A DNA stretch of 64,000 bases from the NCBI RefSeq assembly GCF_023703325.1, contig NZ_JAMQGM010000041.1, positions 39,137 through 103,136 of the forward strand, written 5' to 3'. Numbering within the stretch: the first letter of the stretch is position 1; every line of letters starts with the position of its first letter. A program made the translations under genes and the position numbers. Origin of the DNA: Streptomyces meridianus. GTDB lineage: Bacteria; Actinomycetota; Actinomycetes; Streptomycetales; Streptomycetaceae. Below are positions 16,058 to 28,442 of this stretch, in pieces. The notes beneath the pieces are model-generated. The model was not told where the DNA came from, did not search any database, and saw only the letters and a list, made by a program, of their open reading frames with translations.

Positions 16058-17077
16058 ATGAAGCGCCACCTCATCTCGGCCGCCGACCTCACCCGCGACG
16101 ACGCCGTCCTGATCCTCGACACCGCCGAGGAGATGGCGCGCGTAGCCGACCGGCCGATCAAGAAACTGCCCACGCTGCGCGGCCGCACCGTCGTGAACCT
16201 CTTCTTCGAGGACTCCACCCGGACCCGCATCTCCTTCGAGGCCGCGGCCAAACGCCTGTCGGCCGACGTCATCAACTTCTCCGCCAAGGGCTCCTCGGTC
16301 TCCAAGGGCGAGTCCCTGAAGGACACCGCGCTCACCCTCGAGGCCATGGGCGCCGACGCCGTCGTGATCCGCCACCACGACTCGGGCGCACCGCACCGCC
16401 TCGCCACCTCCGGCTGGATCGGCGGCTCGGTGGTCAACGCGGGTGACGGCACGCACGAGCACCCCACCCAGGCGCTGCTCGACGCCTTCACCATGCGCCG
16501 TCATCTCGCCGGGGCGCCGGACGGCGGGCCCACCCGCCACGGGGAGCCGGGAGACAGCAGCGGCCGTGATCTCGCCGGACGGCGCATCACGGTGGTCGGC
16601 GACATCCTGCACAGCCGCGTCGCCCGTTCCAACGTGCACCTGCTCACCACGCTCGGAGCCGAGGTCACCCTGGTCGCGCCGCCCACCCTGGTGCCCGTCG
16701 GCGCCGGGAACTGGCCCTGTGAGATCTCCTACGACCTCGACGCCGTGCTGCCCAAGTCCGACGCCGTGATGATGCTGCGTGTCCAGCGCGAACGCATGAA
16801 CGCGGCCTTCTTCCCCACCGAGCGCGAGTACGCGCGCCGCTACGGCCTGGACGCCGACCGGATGGCGCGCATGCCGGGCCACGCGATCGTCATGCACCCC
16901 GGGCCGATGAACCGTGGCATGGAGATCACCGCCGAGGTCGCCGACTCCGAGCGCTGCACGGCGGTCGAGCAGGTCGCCAACGGCGTCAGCATCCGGATGG
17001 CGGTCCTTTACCTGCTGCTCGGCGGCAACGAGCCCGCCGTCGGCGCCCCCATCGCCCGTACCGAGGAGAGCAAGTGA
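16058..17077 (+). CDS. pyrB: Aspartate carbamoyltransferase catalytic subunit
   Basis: 339 residues; condenses carbamoyl phosphate and aspartate. Carbamoyl-phosphate site FFEDSTRTRISFE, the Ser/Lys loop KGSSVSKGESLKDT, HPTQALLDAF, and the aspartate-side MLRVQRERM and HPGPMNRGMEI. A ~20-residue Gly/Pro insert (GAPDGGPTRHGEPGDSSG) after the hinge makes it a little longer than E. coli PyrB. No regulatory pyrI is present. Overlaps pyrC by GTGA. Confidence 0.97.
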   Translation: MKRHLISAADLTRDDAVLILDTAEEMARVADRPIKKLPTLRGRTVVNLFFEDSTRTRISFEAAAKRLSADVINFSAKGSSVSKGESLKDTALTLEAMGADAVVIRHHDSGAPHRLATSGWIGGSVVNAGDGTHEHPTQALLDAFTMRRHLAGAPDGGPTRHGEPGDSSGRDLAGRRITVVGDILHSRVARSNVHLLTTLGAEVTLVAPPTLVPVGAGNWPCEISYDLDAVLPKSDAVMMLRVQRERMNAAFFPTEREYARRYGLDADRMARMPGHAIVMHPGPMNRGMEITAEVADSERCTAVEQVANGVSIRMAVLYLLLGGNEPAVGAPIARTEESK

Positions 17078-18375
17078 CCGTGAGTGACGACAGGAACACG
17101 CTGATTCGCGGAGCCCGGGTACTCGGCGCCGAAGCGCAGGACGTCCTGATCGAGGGCGGGACGATCGCCGCGGTCGGCCCGGGGCTCTCCGCCCCGGACG
17201 CCGTCGTCGTCGAGGCGGACGGGCAGATCCTGCTCCCGGGCCTGGTGGACCTGCACACCCACCTCCGCGAACCCGGCCGGGAGGACTCCGAGACCGTCCT
17301 CACCGGCACCCGGGCGGCAGCCGCCGGCGGCTTCACCGCCGTCCACGCCATGGCCAACACCTTCCCGGTCGCCGACACCGCCGGCGTCGTCGAGCAGGTC
17401 TGGCGCCTCGGCCGCGAGTCCGGCTACTGCGATGTGCAGCCCGTCGGCGCCGTCACCGTCGGCCTCGAGGGACGCAAGCTCGCGGAGCTCGGTGCCATGC
17501 ACGACTCCGCGGCCGGCGTCCGGATCTTCTCCGACGACGGCAAGTGCGTCGACGACGCGGTGATCATGCGTCGTGCGCTGGAGTACGTGAAGGCGTTCGA
17601 CGGCGTCATCGCCCAGCACGCCCAGGAACCCCGGCTGACCGAGGGCGCCCAGATGAACGAGGGCGTCGTCTCCGCGGAACTCGGCCTGGGCGGCTGGCCC
17701 GCCGTCGCCGAGGAGTCGGTCATCGCCCGGGACGTGCTGCTGGCGGCCCACGTCGGCTCCCGCGTCCACATCTGCCACGTCTCCACGGCGGGGTCGGTCG
17801 AGATCGTCCGCTGGGCCAAGTCCAAGGGCTGGAACGTCACCGCCGAGGTCACCCCGCATCACCTGCTGCTCACCGACGAACTGGTGCGCTCCTACGACCC
17901 CGTCTACAAGGTCAACCCGCCGCTGCGCACCGAGGCCGACGTGACGGCGCTCCGGGAGGGACTGGCCGACGGCACCATCGACTGTGTCGCCACCGATCAC
18001 GCCCCCCACCCGCACGAGGACAAGGACTGCGAGTGGGGCGCCGCAGCCATGGGCATGGTGGGCCTGGAGACGGCGCTGTCCGTCGTCCAGCACACGATGG
18101 TCGAGACCGGCCTGCTGGACTGGGCGCAGGTCGCCGATCGGATGTCGTTCCGCCCGGCGGCCATCGGCCGCCTCGGCCACCAGGGACGGCCCGTCTCGAC
18201 GGGTGAGCCGGCCAACCTCACGCTGGTCGATCCGGCTTACCGTGGTGTGGTGAACCCCGTGGGCTTCGCCTCCCGCAGCCGCAACACCCCCTACGAGGGC
18301 AGGGAGCTGCCGGGACGCGTGACGCACACCTTCCTGCGGGGCCGGGCAACGGTCGTGGACGGGAAGCTGGCGTGA
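17074..18375 (+). CDS. pyrC: Dihydroorotase
   Basis: 433 residues, type I amidohydrolase; cyclises carbamoyl-aspartate. Zinc motif DLHTHLREPG (residue ~60), then HAQEPRLTEG, HICHVSTAGSVE, EVTPHHLLLTDE and the catalytic Asp in ATDHAPHPHEDKD. GTG start at 17074 overlaps the pyrB stop; the next gene overlaps its own stop in the same way. Confidence 0.97.
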   Translation: MTVSDDRNTLIRGARVLGAEAQDVLIEGGTIAAVGPGLSAPDAVVVEADGQILLPGLVDLHTHLREPGREDSETVLTGTRAAAAGGFTAVHAMANTFPVADTAGVVEQVWRLGRESGYCDVQPVGAVTVGLEGRKLAELGAMHDSAAGVRIFSDDGKCVDDAVIMRRALEYVKAFDGVIAQHAQEPRLTEGAQMNEGVVSAELGLGGWPAVAEESVIARDVLLAAHVGSRVHICHVSTAGSVEIVRWAKSKGWNVTAEVTPHHLLLTDELVRSYDPVYKVNPPLRTEADVTALREGLADGTIDCVATDHAPHPHEDKDCEWGAAAMGMVGLETALSVVQHTMVETGLLDWAQVADRMSFRPAAIGRLGHQGRPVSTGEPANLTLVDPAYRGVVNPVGFASRSRNTPYEGRELPGRVTHTFLRGRATVVDGKLA

Positions 18376-19001
18376 GCACCGTGGGAACTCTGCAGACACT
18401 CGACCCCCTGGCAGCGCAGACGGCGCTGGCCGCTCTCGCCGCGGAGCCGAAGTCCCAGGAGGTCACCGACTGGGCCGCGCGTATCGGCTGGGTCGTCGGC
18501 CTGCTGCTGTTCGTCGCGCTTGTCTACTGGCTGATGCGCGAGGGCTGGAAGTGGCGCGGTCTGCTCCAGTCGGGACTGCCCGAGCTGCCCGCGGTCCCCG
18601 CCGGGACGGCCGAAGCCGAGCTGACCATGACCGGCCGCTACCACGGCAGCACCACCTCCGGGCAGTGGCTCGACCGGATCGTCGCCCACGGCCTGGGCAC
18701 CCGCAGTCGCGCCGAGCTCGCCCTGACCGCGAACGGCATCACCGTCGTGCGCCCCGGGGCCCGGGACTTCCTCATCCCGACCACTGCCCTGCGCGGCGCC
18801 CGCCTGGACAAGGGCATCGCCGGCAAGGTCCTCACCGAGGGCGGGCTGCTGGTCGTCACCTGGCAGCACGGCGACATCTTGATCGATTCGGGTTTCCGCT
18901 CCGACCGCTCGGCGGAGCACCGGGCGTGGACCGAGCGGATCAGCACACTCTGCGGCGACACCGGCGTCGCCGCCCAGCACGACCAGGAAGGCGCACGATG
19001 A
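18372..19001 (+). CDS. Membrane-anchored PH-like domain protein of the pyr operon
   Basis: 209 residues, function unknown. One transmembrane helix near residues 38-56 (IGWVVGLLLFVALVYWLM), then a cytosolic beta-rich domain (~75-195) of the bacterial PH-like type: LTANGITVVRPGARDFLIPTTALRGARLDKGIAG, LVVTWQHG, SAEHRAWTERI. It is translationally coupled on both sides (GTGA with pyrC, ATGA with carA), so its stoichiometry should follow the pathway enzymes. A similar gene sits between pyrC and carA in other actinobacteria, as I recall. It could tether or scaffold pyrimidine enzymes at the membrane, where PyrD works; this is inference. Confidence 0.8.
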   Translation: MSTVGTLQTLDPLAAQTALAALAAEPKSQEVTDWAARIGWVVGLLLFVALVYWLMREGWKWRGLLQSGLPELPAVPAGTAEAELTMTGRYHGSTTSGQWLDRIVAHGLGTRSRAELALTANGITVVRPGARDFLIPTTALRGARLDKGIAGKVLTEGGLLVVTWQHGDILIDSGFRSDRSAEHRAWTERISTLCGDTGVAAQHDQEGAR

Positions 19002-20138
19002 CGACCTCCAACCGGGGATCCGCCGCGACCGCGGCCCCCGCCGTTCTCGTCCTGGAGGACGGCCGCACGTTCCGCGGCCGCTCCTACGGGGCGGTGGGGG
19101 AGACCTTCGGCGAGGCGGTGTTCTCCACCGGCATGTCCGGCTACCAGGAGACCCTGACCGACCCGTCGTACCACCGCCAGGTGGTCGTCATGACGGCCCC
19201 GCACATCGGCAACACCGGCATCAACGACGAGGACCCCGAGTCGAAGCGGATCTGGGTCTCCGGCTACGTCGTACGCGATCCCGCCCGCATCCCGTCCAAC
19301 TGGCGTTCCGTGCGCAGCCTCGACGACGAACTGGTCGCCCAGGGCGTCGTCGGCATCAGCGGCATCGACACCCGTGCCCTGACCCGCCATCTGCGCGAGC
19401 GCGGCGCGATGCGCGTGGGCATCTTCTCCGGTGACGCGCTGGCCGGCGACGCCGCGCTCCTGGCCAGGGTCCAGGGGGCCCCGCAGATGAAGGGCGCGGA
19501 TCTGTGCGGCGAGGTGGCCACCGCCGAGCCGTACGTCGTCCCGGCCGTCGGCACCAAGCGGTTCACGGTCGCCGCGATCGACCTGGGCATCAAGGGCATG
19601 ACCCCGCAGCGGATGGCCGAGCGCGGCATCGAGGTGCACGTCCTGCCGCCGTCCGCCGCCCTCGACGAGATCTACGCGCTGAACCCCGACGGCGTGTTCT
19701 TCTCCAACGGCCCCGGTGACCCGGCAACCGCCGACCGCCCGGTCGCCCTGATGCGCGGCGTGCTGGAGCGGCGGACCCCGCTGTTCGGCATCTGCTTCGG
19801 CAACCAGATCCTGGGCCGCGCGCTCGGCTTCGGCACGTACAAGCTCAAGTACGGCCACCGGGGCATCAACCAGCCGGTGCAGGACCGGACCACCGGAAAG
19901 GTCGAGGTCACCGCGCACAACCACGGATTCGCCGTCGACGCCCCGCTCGACGAGGTCTCCGAGACCCCCTACGGGCGGGCCGAGGTCAGCCACGTCTGCC
20001 TCAACGACCAGGTCGTCGAGGGCCTCCGGTTGCTCGACCGTCCGGCATTCAGCGTCCAGTACCACCCCGAAGCAGCAGCGGGTCCGCACGACGCGGCGTA
20101 CCTGTTCGACCGCTTCGTCTCCCTGATGGAGGGCCAGC

Positions 20139-20146
<8 letters not shown>
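18998..20146 (+). CDS. carA: Carbamoyl-phosphate synthase small (glutaminase) subunit
   Basis: 382 residues; hydrolyses glutamine and channels ammonia to CarB. N-terminal CarA domain with GYQETLTDPSY and GISGIDTRALTRHLRERGAM, then a class I amidotransferase: NGPGDP, nucleophile loop GICFGNQILGRALG, NHGFAVD and QYHPEAAAGPHD with the catalytic His and Glu. GNQ replaces the enterobacterial GHQ after the Cys. ATG 18998 overlaps the previous gene; it overlaps carB by 8 bases. Confidence 0.97.
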
Positions 20147-23450
<3,304 letters not shown>

Positions 23451-23457
23451 GGCAGGA

Positions 23458-23481
23458 GGGGGCGCCCCGGCGGGCGCCCCC
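23458..23481 (+). terminator. Hairpin between carB and pyrD
   Basis: GGGGGCGCCC (23458-23467) and GGGCGCCCCC (23472-23481), 10-bp perfect stem with a 4-base loop, 8 bases after carB. As pyrD follows only 62 bp later, it may be a partial (attenuating) terminator. Confidence 0.65.
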
Positions 23482-23543
23482 TTCCGCTGTGTGCCCCCGC
23501 GGCGCCGCCGCCCCCCTCACCTCGCTCCCGTGGAAGGCCCGGC

Positions 23544-24659
23544 ATGTACCGTCTCCTCTTCGACCTGCTCTTCCGGCGCATGGACCCGGAACGAGCCCAT
23601 CACCTGGCCTTCGGCTGGATCCGGCAGGTCTCACGTGTCCCGGTGCTCCGGCGTCTCGTCGCGGCCGTGCTCGCTCCCCGCCTGCCGCAGCTGCGCACCG
23701 AGGCCTTCGGGCTGAGCCTGCCCGGTCCGTTCGGGCTGGCGGCCGGCTTCGACAAGAACGCCGTCGCGATCGACGGGATGGCGATGCTCGGCTTCGGCCA
23801 CGTCGAGATCGGCACCGTCACCGGGCAACCGCAGCCCGGAAATCCGCGGCAGCGCCTCTTCCGGCTCGTCCCGGACCGGGCTCTGGTGAACCGGATGGGG
23901 TTCAACAACGAGGGTTCGGCCGCGGTCGCAGCCCGCCTCGCCGCCCGGAACCCCGTGTTCCCGGTCACCGTCGGCGTCAACATCGGCAAGACCAAGGTCA
24001 TCCCGGAGAACGAAGCCGCCGCCGACTACGTCACCTCGGCCGAACGTCTCGCCCGCCACGCCGACTACCTCGTGGTCAACGTGTCCTCGCCGAACACTCC
24101 GGGCCTGCGCGACCTCCAGGCAGTCGGGCAGCTGCGGCCGCTGCTGAGCGCGGTGCGCGAGGCGGCCGACCGCAGTGTCCCCGGCCGGCGCGTTCCGCTC
24201 CTGGTGAAGATCGCCCCCGATCTGGCCGACGAGGACGTGGACGCGGTCGCCGACCTCGCCGTCGAGCTCGGCCTCGACGGCATCATCGCCACGAACACCA
24301 CCATCGCCCGCGACGGCCTCGGACTGGCCACGGAGGCGTCGGCGATCGAGGCGATCGGCGCGGGCGGGCTCTCCGGAGCCCCGCTCAGGTCCCGCTCCCT
24401 GGAGGTCCTGCGCCGCCTGTACGCCAGGGTCGGCGGCCGGATCACCCTGGTCGGCGTCGGCGGCATCGAGACCGCGGACGACGCCTGGGAACGGATCCTG
24501 GCCGGGGCCACACTTGTCCAGGGCTACAGCGCCTTCGTCTACGAGGGCCCCTGCTGGGCCCGTCGGATCCACCGCGGGCTCGCCGCCCGGCTGGCCGCGA
24601 GCCCCTACGCCACCCTCGCCGACGCCGTCGGCGCCGACACCCGGAAGGCAGCAGTCTGA
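23544..24659 (+). CDS. pyrD: Dihydroorotate dehydrogenase (quinone), class 2
   Basis: 371 residues; oxidises dihydroorotate and passes electrons to membrane quinone. The N-terminal helical segment MYRLLFDLLFRRMDPERAHH is the membrane/quinone-binding extension of class 2. FMN barrel motifs: GLAAGFDKNAVAIDGM, NRMGFNNEG, NVSSPNTPGLRDLQ with the catalytic-Ser type typical of class 2, KIAPDL and ATNTTIARDG, VGVGGIETADDA. Start ATG 23544 after GGAAGG. It overlaps pyrF by one base (TGATG). Confidence 0.97.
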   Translation: MYRLLFDLLFRRMDPERAHHLAFGWIRQVSRVPVLRRLVAAVLAPRLPQLRTEAFGLSLPGPFGLAAGFDKNAVAIDGMAMLGFGHVEIGTVTGQPQPGNPRQRLFRLVPDRALVNRMGFNNEGSAAVAARLAARNPVFPVTVGVNIGKTKVIPENEAAADYVTSAERLARHADYLVVNVSSPNTPGLRDLQAVGQLRPLLSAVREAADRSVPGRRVPLLVKIAPDLADEDVDAVADLAVELGLDGIIATNTTIARDGLGLATEASAIEAIGAGGLSGAPLRSRSLEVLRRLYARVGGRITLVGVGGIETADDAWERILAGATLVQGYSAFVYEGPCWARRIHRGLAARLAASPYATLADAVGADTRKAAV

Positions 24660-25540
24660 TGTCCCAGTCCGCACCCCCGCACCAGCAGACGCAGTCCTTC
24701 GGCGCCCGGCTGCGCCGCGCCATGGACACCCGCGGTCCGCTGTGCGTCGGCATCGACCCGCATGCCTCGCTGCTCACCGACTGGGGACTGAACGACGACG
24801 TCGCCGGGCTCGAGCGGTTCACCCTCACCGTGGTCGAGGCGCTGGCCGACCGGGTCGCGGTGCTCAAGCCGCAGAGCGCGTTCTTCGAGCGGTTCGGCTC
24901 CCGCGGCATCGCCGTGCTGGAGCGGGCGGTCGAGGACGGCCGCGCCGCCGGGGCGCTGGTCCTGATGGATGCCAAGCGGGGTGACATCGGGTCCACCATG
25001 GGCGCCTACGCCGCCACCTACCTGACGCCCGGCAGCCCGCTGTTCTCGGACGCCGTCACCCTCAGTCCGTACCTGGGTTTCGGCTCGCTGCGTCCCGCTC
25101 TGGACGCGGCACGCGACGGCGGTTCCGGGGTCTTCGTGCTCGCCCTCACCTCGAACCCCGAGGGCGCCGAGGTCCAGCGGTCAACCGCGGACGACGGCCG
25201 GTCACTCGCGCAGGTGATGCTCGACCACATGCGTGAGGAGAACGCCGGTGCACAGCCCCTCGGATCGGTCGGCGCGGTCGTGGGCGCGACGCTGGGCGAG
25301 TCCGGTGCGGACCTCGACATCAACGGTCCGCTGCTCGCACCCGGCATCGGTGCTCAGGGAGCCGCCCCGGAGGATCTGCCCCGCGTCTTCGGCCGGCAGA
25401 CCGGGAACGTGCTGCCGAGCGTGAGCCGCGGGGTGCTCCGTCACGGTCCCGGTGCGGCGGGGCTGCGCGAGGCGGCTGCCCGGTTCGCCGAAGCCTCACG
25501 GGCGGCCGTGGCCGGCGCGGGCGGCACGGCCACTCGGTGA
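24659..25540 (+). CDS. pyrF: Orotidine 5'-phosphate decarboxylase, type 2
   Basis: 293 residues; last step to UMP. The catalytic motif LMDAKRGDIGSTMGAYAATYL (Lys flanked by Asp) is the type 2 form, as are CVGIDPHASLLTDWGL and LKPQSAFFERFG; PGIGAQGA binds the phosphate. ATG 24659 shares its first base with the pyrD stop. Closes the pyr operon. Confidence 0.97.
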   Translation: MSQSAPPHQQTQSFGARLRRAMDTRGPLCVGIDPHASLLTDWGLNDDVAGLERFTLTVVEALADRVAVLKPQSAFFERFGSRGIAVLERAVEDGRAAGALVLMDAKRGDIGSTMGAYAATYLTPGSPLFSDAVTLSPYLGFGSLRPALDAARDGGSGVFVLALTSNPEGAEVQRSTADDGRSLAQVMLDHMREENAGAQPLGSVGAVVGATLGESGADLDINGPLLAPGIGAQGAAPEDLPRVFGRQTGNVLPSVSRGVLRHGPGAAGLREAAARFAEASRAAVAGAGGTATR

Positions 25541-25563
25541 ATAGCGGCGGAAAGTGGGGATGT

Positions 25564-25648
25564 TTCGCACTATTTGTCTCTGCGGATAGAGTCTGACCAG
25601 GAGTTTTCGTTCGTTCTCGCTGACTCGAGCGGCCTTGGGCGCTAGTCT
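25564..25648 (+). promoter_or_regulatory. Two candidate promoters upstream of the sIHF gene
   Basis: P1: TTCGCA (25564-25569), 17 bp, TAGAGT (25587-25592). P2: CTGACT (25620-25625), 17 bp, TAGTCT (25643-25648). The 216-bp gap is noticeably AT-richer than its surroundings, as expected for a strong growth-phase promoter region. Confidence 0.5.
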
Positions 25649-25756
25649 CCGTCGGGAGTGGACGTGCAAGACCTTGCTCGTTGCTCATGTGACGTGGGCC
25701 GACGGGGTCCGCATCACTTTCGTATCCGACAGTTCGACATCCGAGGTGACGCAGGC

Positions 25757-26080
25757 GTGGCTCTTCCGCCCCTTACCCCTGAACAGCGCGCAGCCGCGCT
25801 CGAAAAGGCCGCCGCGGCTCGCCGGGAGCGGGCCGAGGTCAAGAATCGACTCAAGCATTCCGGCGCCTCGCTGCACGAGGTCATCAAGCAGGGCCAGGAG
25901 AACGACGTCATCGGCAAGATGAAGGTCTCGGCGCTCCTCGAGTCCCTGCCGGGCGTGGGCAAGGTCCGCGCCAAGCAGATCATGGAGCGTCTCGGAATCT
26001 CCGAGAGCCGTCGCGTGCGCGGCCTCGGTTCCAACCAGATCGCTTCCCTGGAGCGGGAGTTCGGCGGCACTGCCGCCTGA
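25757..26080 (+). CDS. ihf: Integration host factor of the actinobacterial type (sIHF/mIHF)
   Basis: 107 residues, basic, abundant nucleoid protein that bends DNA and affects supercoiling, sporulation and antibiotic production in streptomycetes. It starts MALPPLTPEQRAAALEKAAAARRERAEVK (long N-terminal helix) and carries a helix-two turn-helix DNA-binding part: SLPGVGKVRAKQIMERLGI and RRVRGLGSNQIASLEREFG. GTG 25757 fits the known 107-residue S. coelicolor protein; the open frame extends 33 codons further up without homology. gmk follows 36 bp later. Confidence 0.95.
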   Translation: MALPPLTPEQRAAALEKAAAARRERAEVKNRLKHSGASLHEVIKQGQENDVIGKMKVSALLESLPGVGKVRAKQIMERLGISESRRVRGLGSNQIASLEREFGGTAA

Positions 26081-26104
26081 TTTCCGGGAGCTGCCCAGAA
26101 CCTG

Positions 26105-26117
26105 GATAATCGCTGCA
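26105..26117 (+). promoter_or_regulatory. -10 element for a probable leaderless gmk transcript
   Basis: GATAAT at 26105-26110 ends 7 bases before the gmk ATG at 26117, so transcription would start at about the ATG. No SD precedes gmk. The -35 region (around 26082) is poor. Confidence 0.5.
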
Positions 26118-26734
26118 TGAGTACTGCAGGCCCCCGGGGGACGAGCGACCCCCTCGTTTCGCCGGGGGAATCTCCCTCCCCCCAGGTCAGGAAGCCGCGG
26201 CTGACCGTGCTCTCCGGCCCCTCCGGGGTCGGCAAGAGCACGGTCGTCGCGCACATGCGCCAGGTGCATCCCGAGGTCTGGCTCTCCGTCTCGGCCACCA
26301 CCCGCAAACCGCGTCCAGGTGAGCGGCACGGCGTCGAGTACTTCTTCGTCGAGGACGAGGAGTTCGACAAGCTCGTCGCCAACGGTGAACTGCTCGAATG
26401 GGCCGAGTTTGCGGGCAACCGCTACGGCACCCCGCGCCGGGCCGTCCTCGACAGGCTCGAGTCCGGGCAGCCGGTGCTGCTGGAGATCGACCTCCAGGGT
26501 GCACGGCTGGTGCGCGCCTCGATGCCGGAGGCTCAGCTGGTCTTCCTCGCCCCGCCCGACTGGGACGAGCTGGTGCGCCGGCTGACCGGCCGTGGAACCG
26601 AGGCGCCCGAGGTCATCGAGCGGCGCCTGGAGGCCGCCCGGGTCGAACTTGCGGCCGAGCCCGAGTTCGACCGGACCCTGGTCAATACCTCCGTCGAGGA
26701 CGTGGCGCGCGAACTGCTAGCCTTGCTGTGTTGA
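26117..26734 (+). CDS. gmk: Guanylate kinase
   Basis: 205 residues; phosphorylates GMP to GDP. A ~30-residue Pro/Ser-rich head precedes the core. Walker A GPSGVGKSTVVAHM, the GMP-binding SVSATTRKPRPGERHGVEYFFV, EWAEFAGNRYGTP, and LEIDLQGARLVRASMPEAQLVFLAPP. The ATG at 26117 lies where transcription seems to begin. The gmk-rpoZ order is conserved in many bacteria. Confidence 0.97.
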   Translation: MSTAGPRGTSDPLVSPGESPSPQVRKPRLTVLSGPSGVGKSTVVAHMRQVHPEVWLSVSATTRKPRPGERHGVEYFFVEDEEFDKLVANGELLEWAEFAGNRYGTPRRAVLDRLESGQPVLLEIDLQGARLVRASMPEAQLVFLAPPDWDELVRRLTGRGTEAPEVIERRLEAARVELAAEPEFDRTLVNTSVEDVARELLALLC

Positions 26735-26787
26735 ACTGGGGCGTCCCAGATTCAAAGGAATTTTCCACCCTTTTCGGAAGGTAGAGC

Positions 26788-27060
26788 GTGTCCTCTTCCA
26801 TGACTGCGCCCGAGGGCATCATCAACCCGCCGATCGACGAGCTCCTCGAGGCCACCGACTCGAAGTACAGCCTCGTGATCTACGCGGCCAAGCGCGCCCG
26901 CCAGATCAACGCGTACTACTCGCAGCTCGGTGAAGGCCTGCTCGAGTACGTCGGCCCGCTCGTGGACACCCATGTTCACGAGAAGCCGCTGTCGATTGCG
27001 CTCCGCGAGATCAACGCGGGCCTGCTGACGTCGGAGTCCATCGAGGGCCCGGCCCAGTAG
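26788..27060 (+). CDS. rpoZ: RNA polymerase omega subunit
   Basis: 90 residues; helps fold and assemble beta'. Contains PPIDELLEATDSKYSLVIYAAKRARQINAYY, the conserved omega core, and REINAGLL. GTG 26788 after GGAAGGTAGAGC; an ATG at 26800 would shorten it by 4 residues. Followed by a very strong hairpin. Confidence 0.96.
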   Translation: MSSSMTAPEGIINPPIDELLEATDSKYSLVIYAAKRARQINAYYSQLGEGLLEYVGPLVDTHVHEKPLSIALREINAGLLTSESIEGPAQ

Positions 27061-27077
27061 CACCACCTCATGCATGA

Positions 27078-27110
27078 CCCGGGCCCGGCAGCGCCGCTGC
27101 CGGGCCCGGG
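27078..27110 (+). terminator. Strong hairpin after rpoZ
   Basis: Perfect 16-base arms (27078-27093 and 27095-27110, CCCGGGCCCGGCAGCG and complement) with a single base between them, 17 bp after the rpoZ stop. Confidence 0.8.
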
Positions 27111-27230
27111 GCGTCTCCGGGGACCCGGCCTGCGTCGAGTCGCTGCCGACCGGCCCCCACCCGGGAACAGCCGGCCGGCGGCTCGGGCAGGATGGGGACG
27201 TACGCAGAAGAGCGCTGGGAAAGGCGAGGG

Positions 27231-28442
27231 ATGGACAAGCCGAAGGTCGTGCTGGGGGTCAGCGGCGGTATCGCCGCCTACAAGGCGTGCGAACTGCTGC
27301 GCCGGCTGACCGAGACCGGGCACGACGTGACGGTCGTCCCCACCGGCTCGGCGCTGAACTTCGTCGGCGAGGCCACCTGGTCGGCGCTCTCCGGCAACCC
27401 CGTCTCGACCGAGGTCTGGGAGCGGGTCCACGAGGTGCCGCACGTGCGCATCGGCCAGGACGCCGACCTCGTGGTGGTCGCTCCGGCCACGGTCGATCTG
27501 CTCGCCAGGGCCGCCCACGGGCTCGCCGACGACCTGCTGACGAACACCCTCCTGACCGCCCGGTGCCCGGTGGTCTTCGCCCCCGCCATGCACACCGAGA
27601 TGTGGGAGCACCCGGCGACCCAGGACAACGTCGCCACGCTGCGCCGGCGCGGCGCCGTCGTCATCGAGCCCGCAGTGGGCCGCCTCACCGGTGCGGACAC
27701 CGGCAAGGGCCGGCTCCCCGACCCCGTCCAGATCTTCGAGACCTGCCGCCGCGTGCTCGCCCGCGGACCGCAGGCCCTCAACCAGGACCTCGCCGGGCGT
27801 CACGTGGTGATCAGCGCCGGAGGCACCCGTGAACCTCTCGATCCCGTCCGCTACCTGGGCAACCGCTCCTCGGGCAAACAGGGCTACGCGCTCGCCCGCA
27901 CCGCGGTCGCCCGCGGCGCCCGCGTCACTCTCGTCGCCGCGCACACGGACGCGCTCGCGGATCCCGCCGGTGCCGACGTGGTGCACGTGGGGACGGCCGT
28001 GCAGCTGCGGGAGGCGGTCCTCAAGGCCGCCGCGGATGCGGACGTCGTGGTCATGGCCGCGGCAGTCGCCGACTTCCGGCCCGCCCGCTACACCGAAGGC
28101 AAGATCAAGAAGAAGGACGACCAGGAACCGGCGCCGGTCGGTCTGGTCCGCAACCCGGACGTCCTGGCCGAGATCTCCGCGGACCGGCCGGCCCCCGGCC
28201 AGGTGGTGGTGGGCTTCGCCGCCGAAACGGACGACGTGCTGGTCAACGGCCGTTCCAAGCTGGCCCGCAAGGGCTGCGACCTCCTGGTGGTCAACGAGGT
28301 CGGCGACCGGAAGGCGTTCGGGACCGAGGGGAACGAGGCCGTGGTGCTGGGGACCGACGGCACCGAGACGGCCGTGCCGTTCGGCCCGAAGGAGGACCTG
28401 GCCGACACGGTCTGGGACCTGGTCGTCGGCCGGCTCGCCTGA
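27231..28442 (+). CDS. coaBC: Bifunctional phosphopantothenoylcysteine decarboxylase / phosphopantothenate-cysteine ligase
   Basis: 403 residues; two steps of CoA synthesis. CoaC flavoprotein domain (1-~185): VLGVSGGIAAYKACELLR, catalytic His in VHEVPHVRIG, VVVAPATVDLLAR, and PAMHTEMWEHPATQDN (PAMN motif reads PAMH here). CoaB domain (~190-403): VISAGGTREPLDPVRYLGNRSSG, AAAVADFRP, the dimer-loop KIKKKDDQEP with the CTP-binding Lys, and GFAAETDD. ATG 27231 follows GGCGAGGG; the frame extends to ATG 27192 without homology. Confidence 0.96.
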   Translation: MDKPKVVLGVSGGIAAYKACELLRRLTETGHDVTVVPTGSALNFVGEATWSALSGNPVSTEVWERVHEVPHVRIGQDADLVVVAPATVDLLARAAHGLADDLLTNTLLTARCPVVFAPAMHTEMWEHPATQDNVATLRRRGAVVIEPAVGRLTGADTGKGRLPDPVQIFETCRRVLARGPQALNQDLAGRHVVISAGGTREPLDPVRYLGNRSSGKQGYALARTAVARGARVTLVAAHTDALADPAGADVVHVGTAVQLREAVLKAAADADVVVMAAAVADFRPARYTEGKIKKKDDQEPAPVGLVRNPDVLAEISADRPAPGQVVVGFAAETDDVLVNGRSKLARKGCDLLVVNEVGDRKAFGTEGNEAVVLGTDGTETAVPFGPKEDLADTVWDLVVGRLA

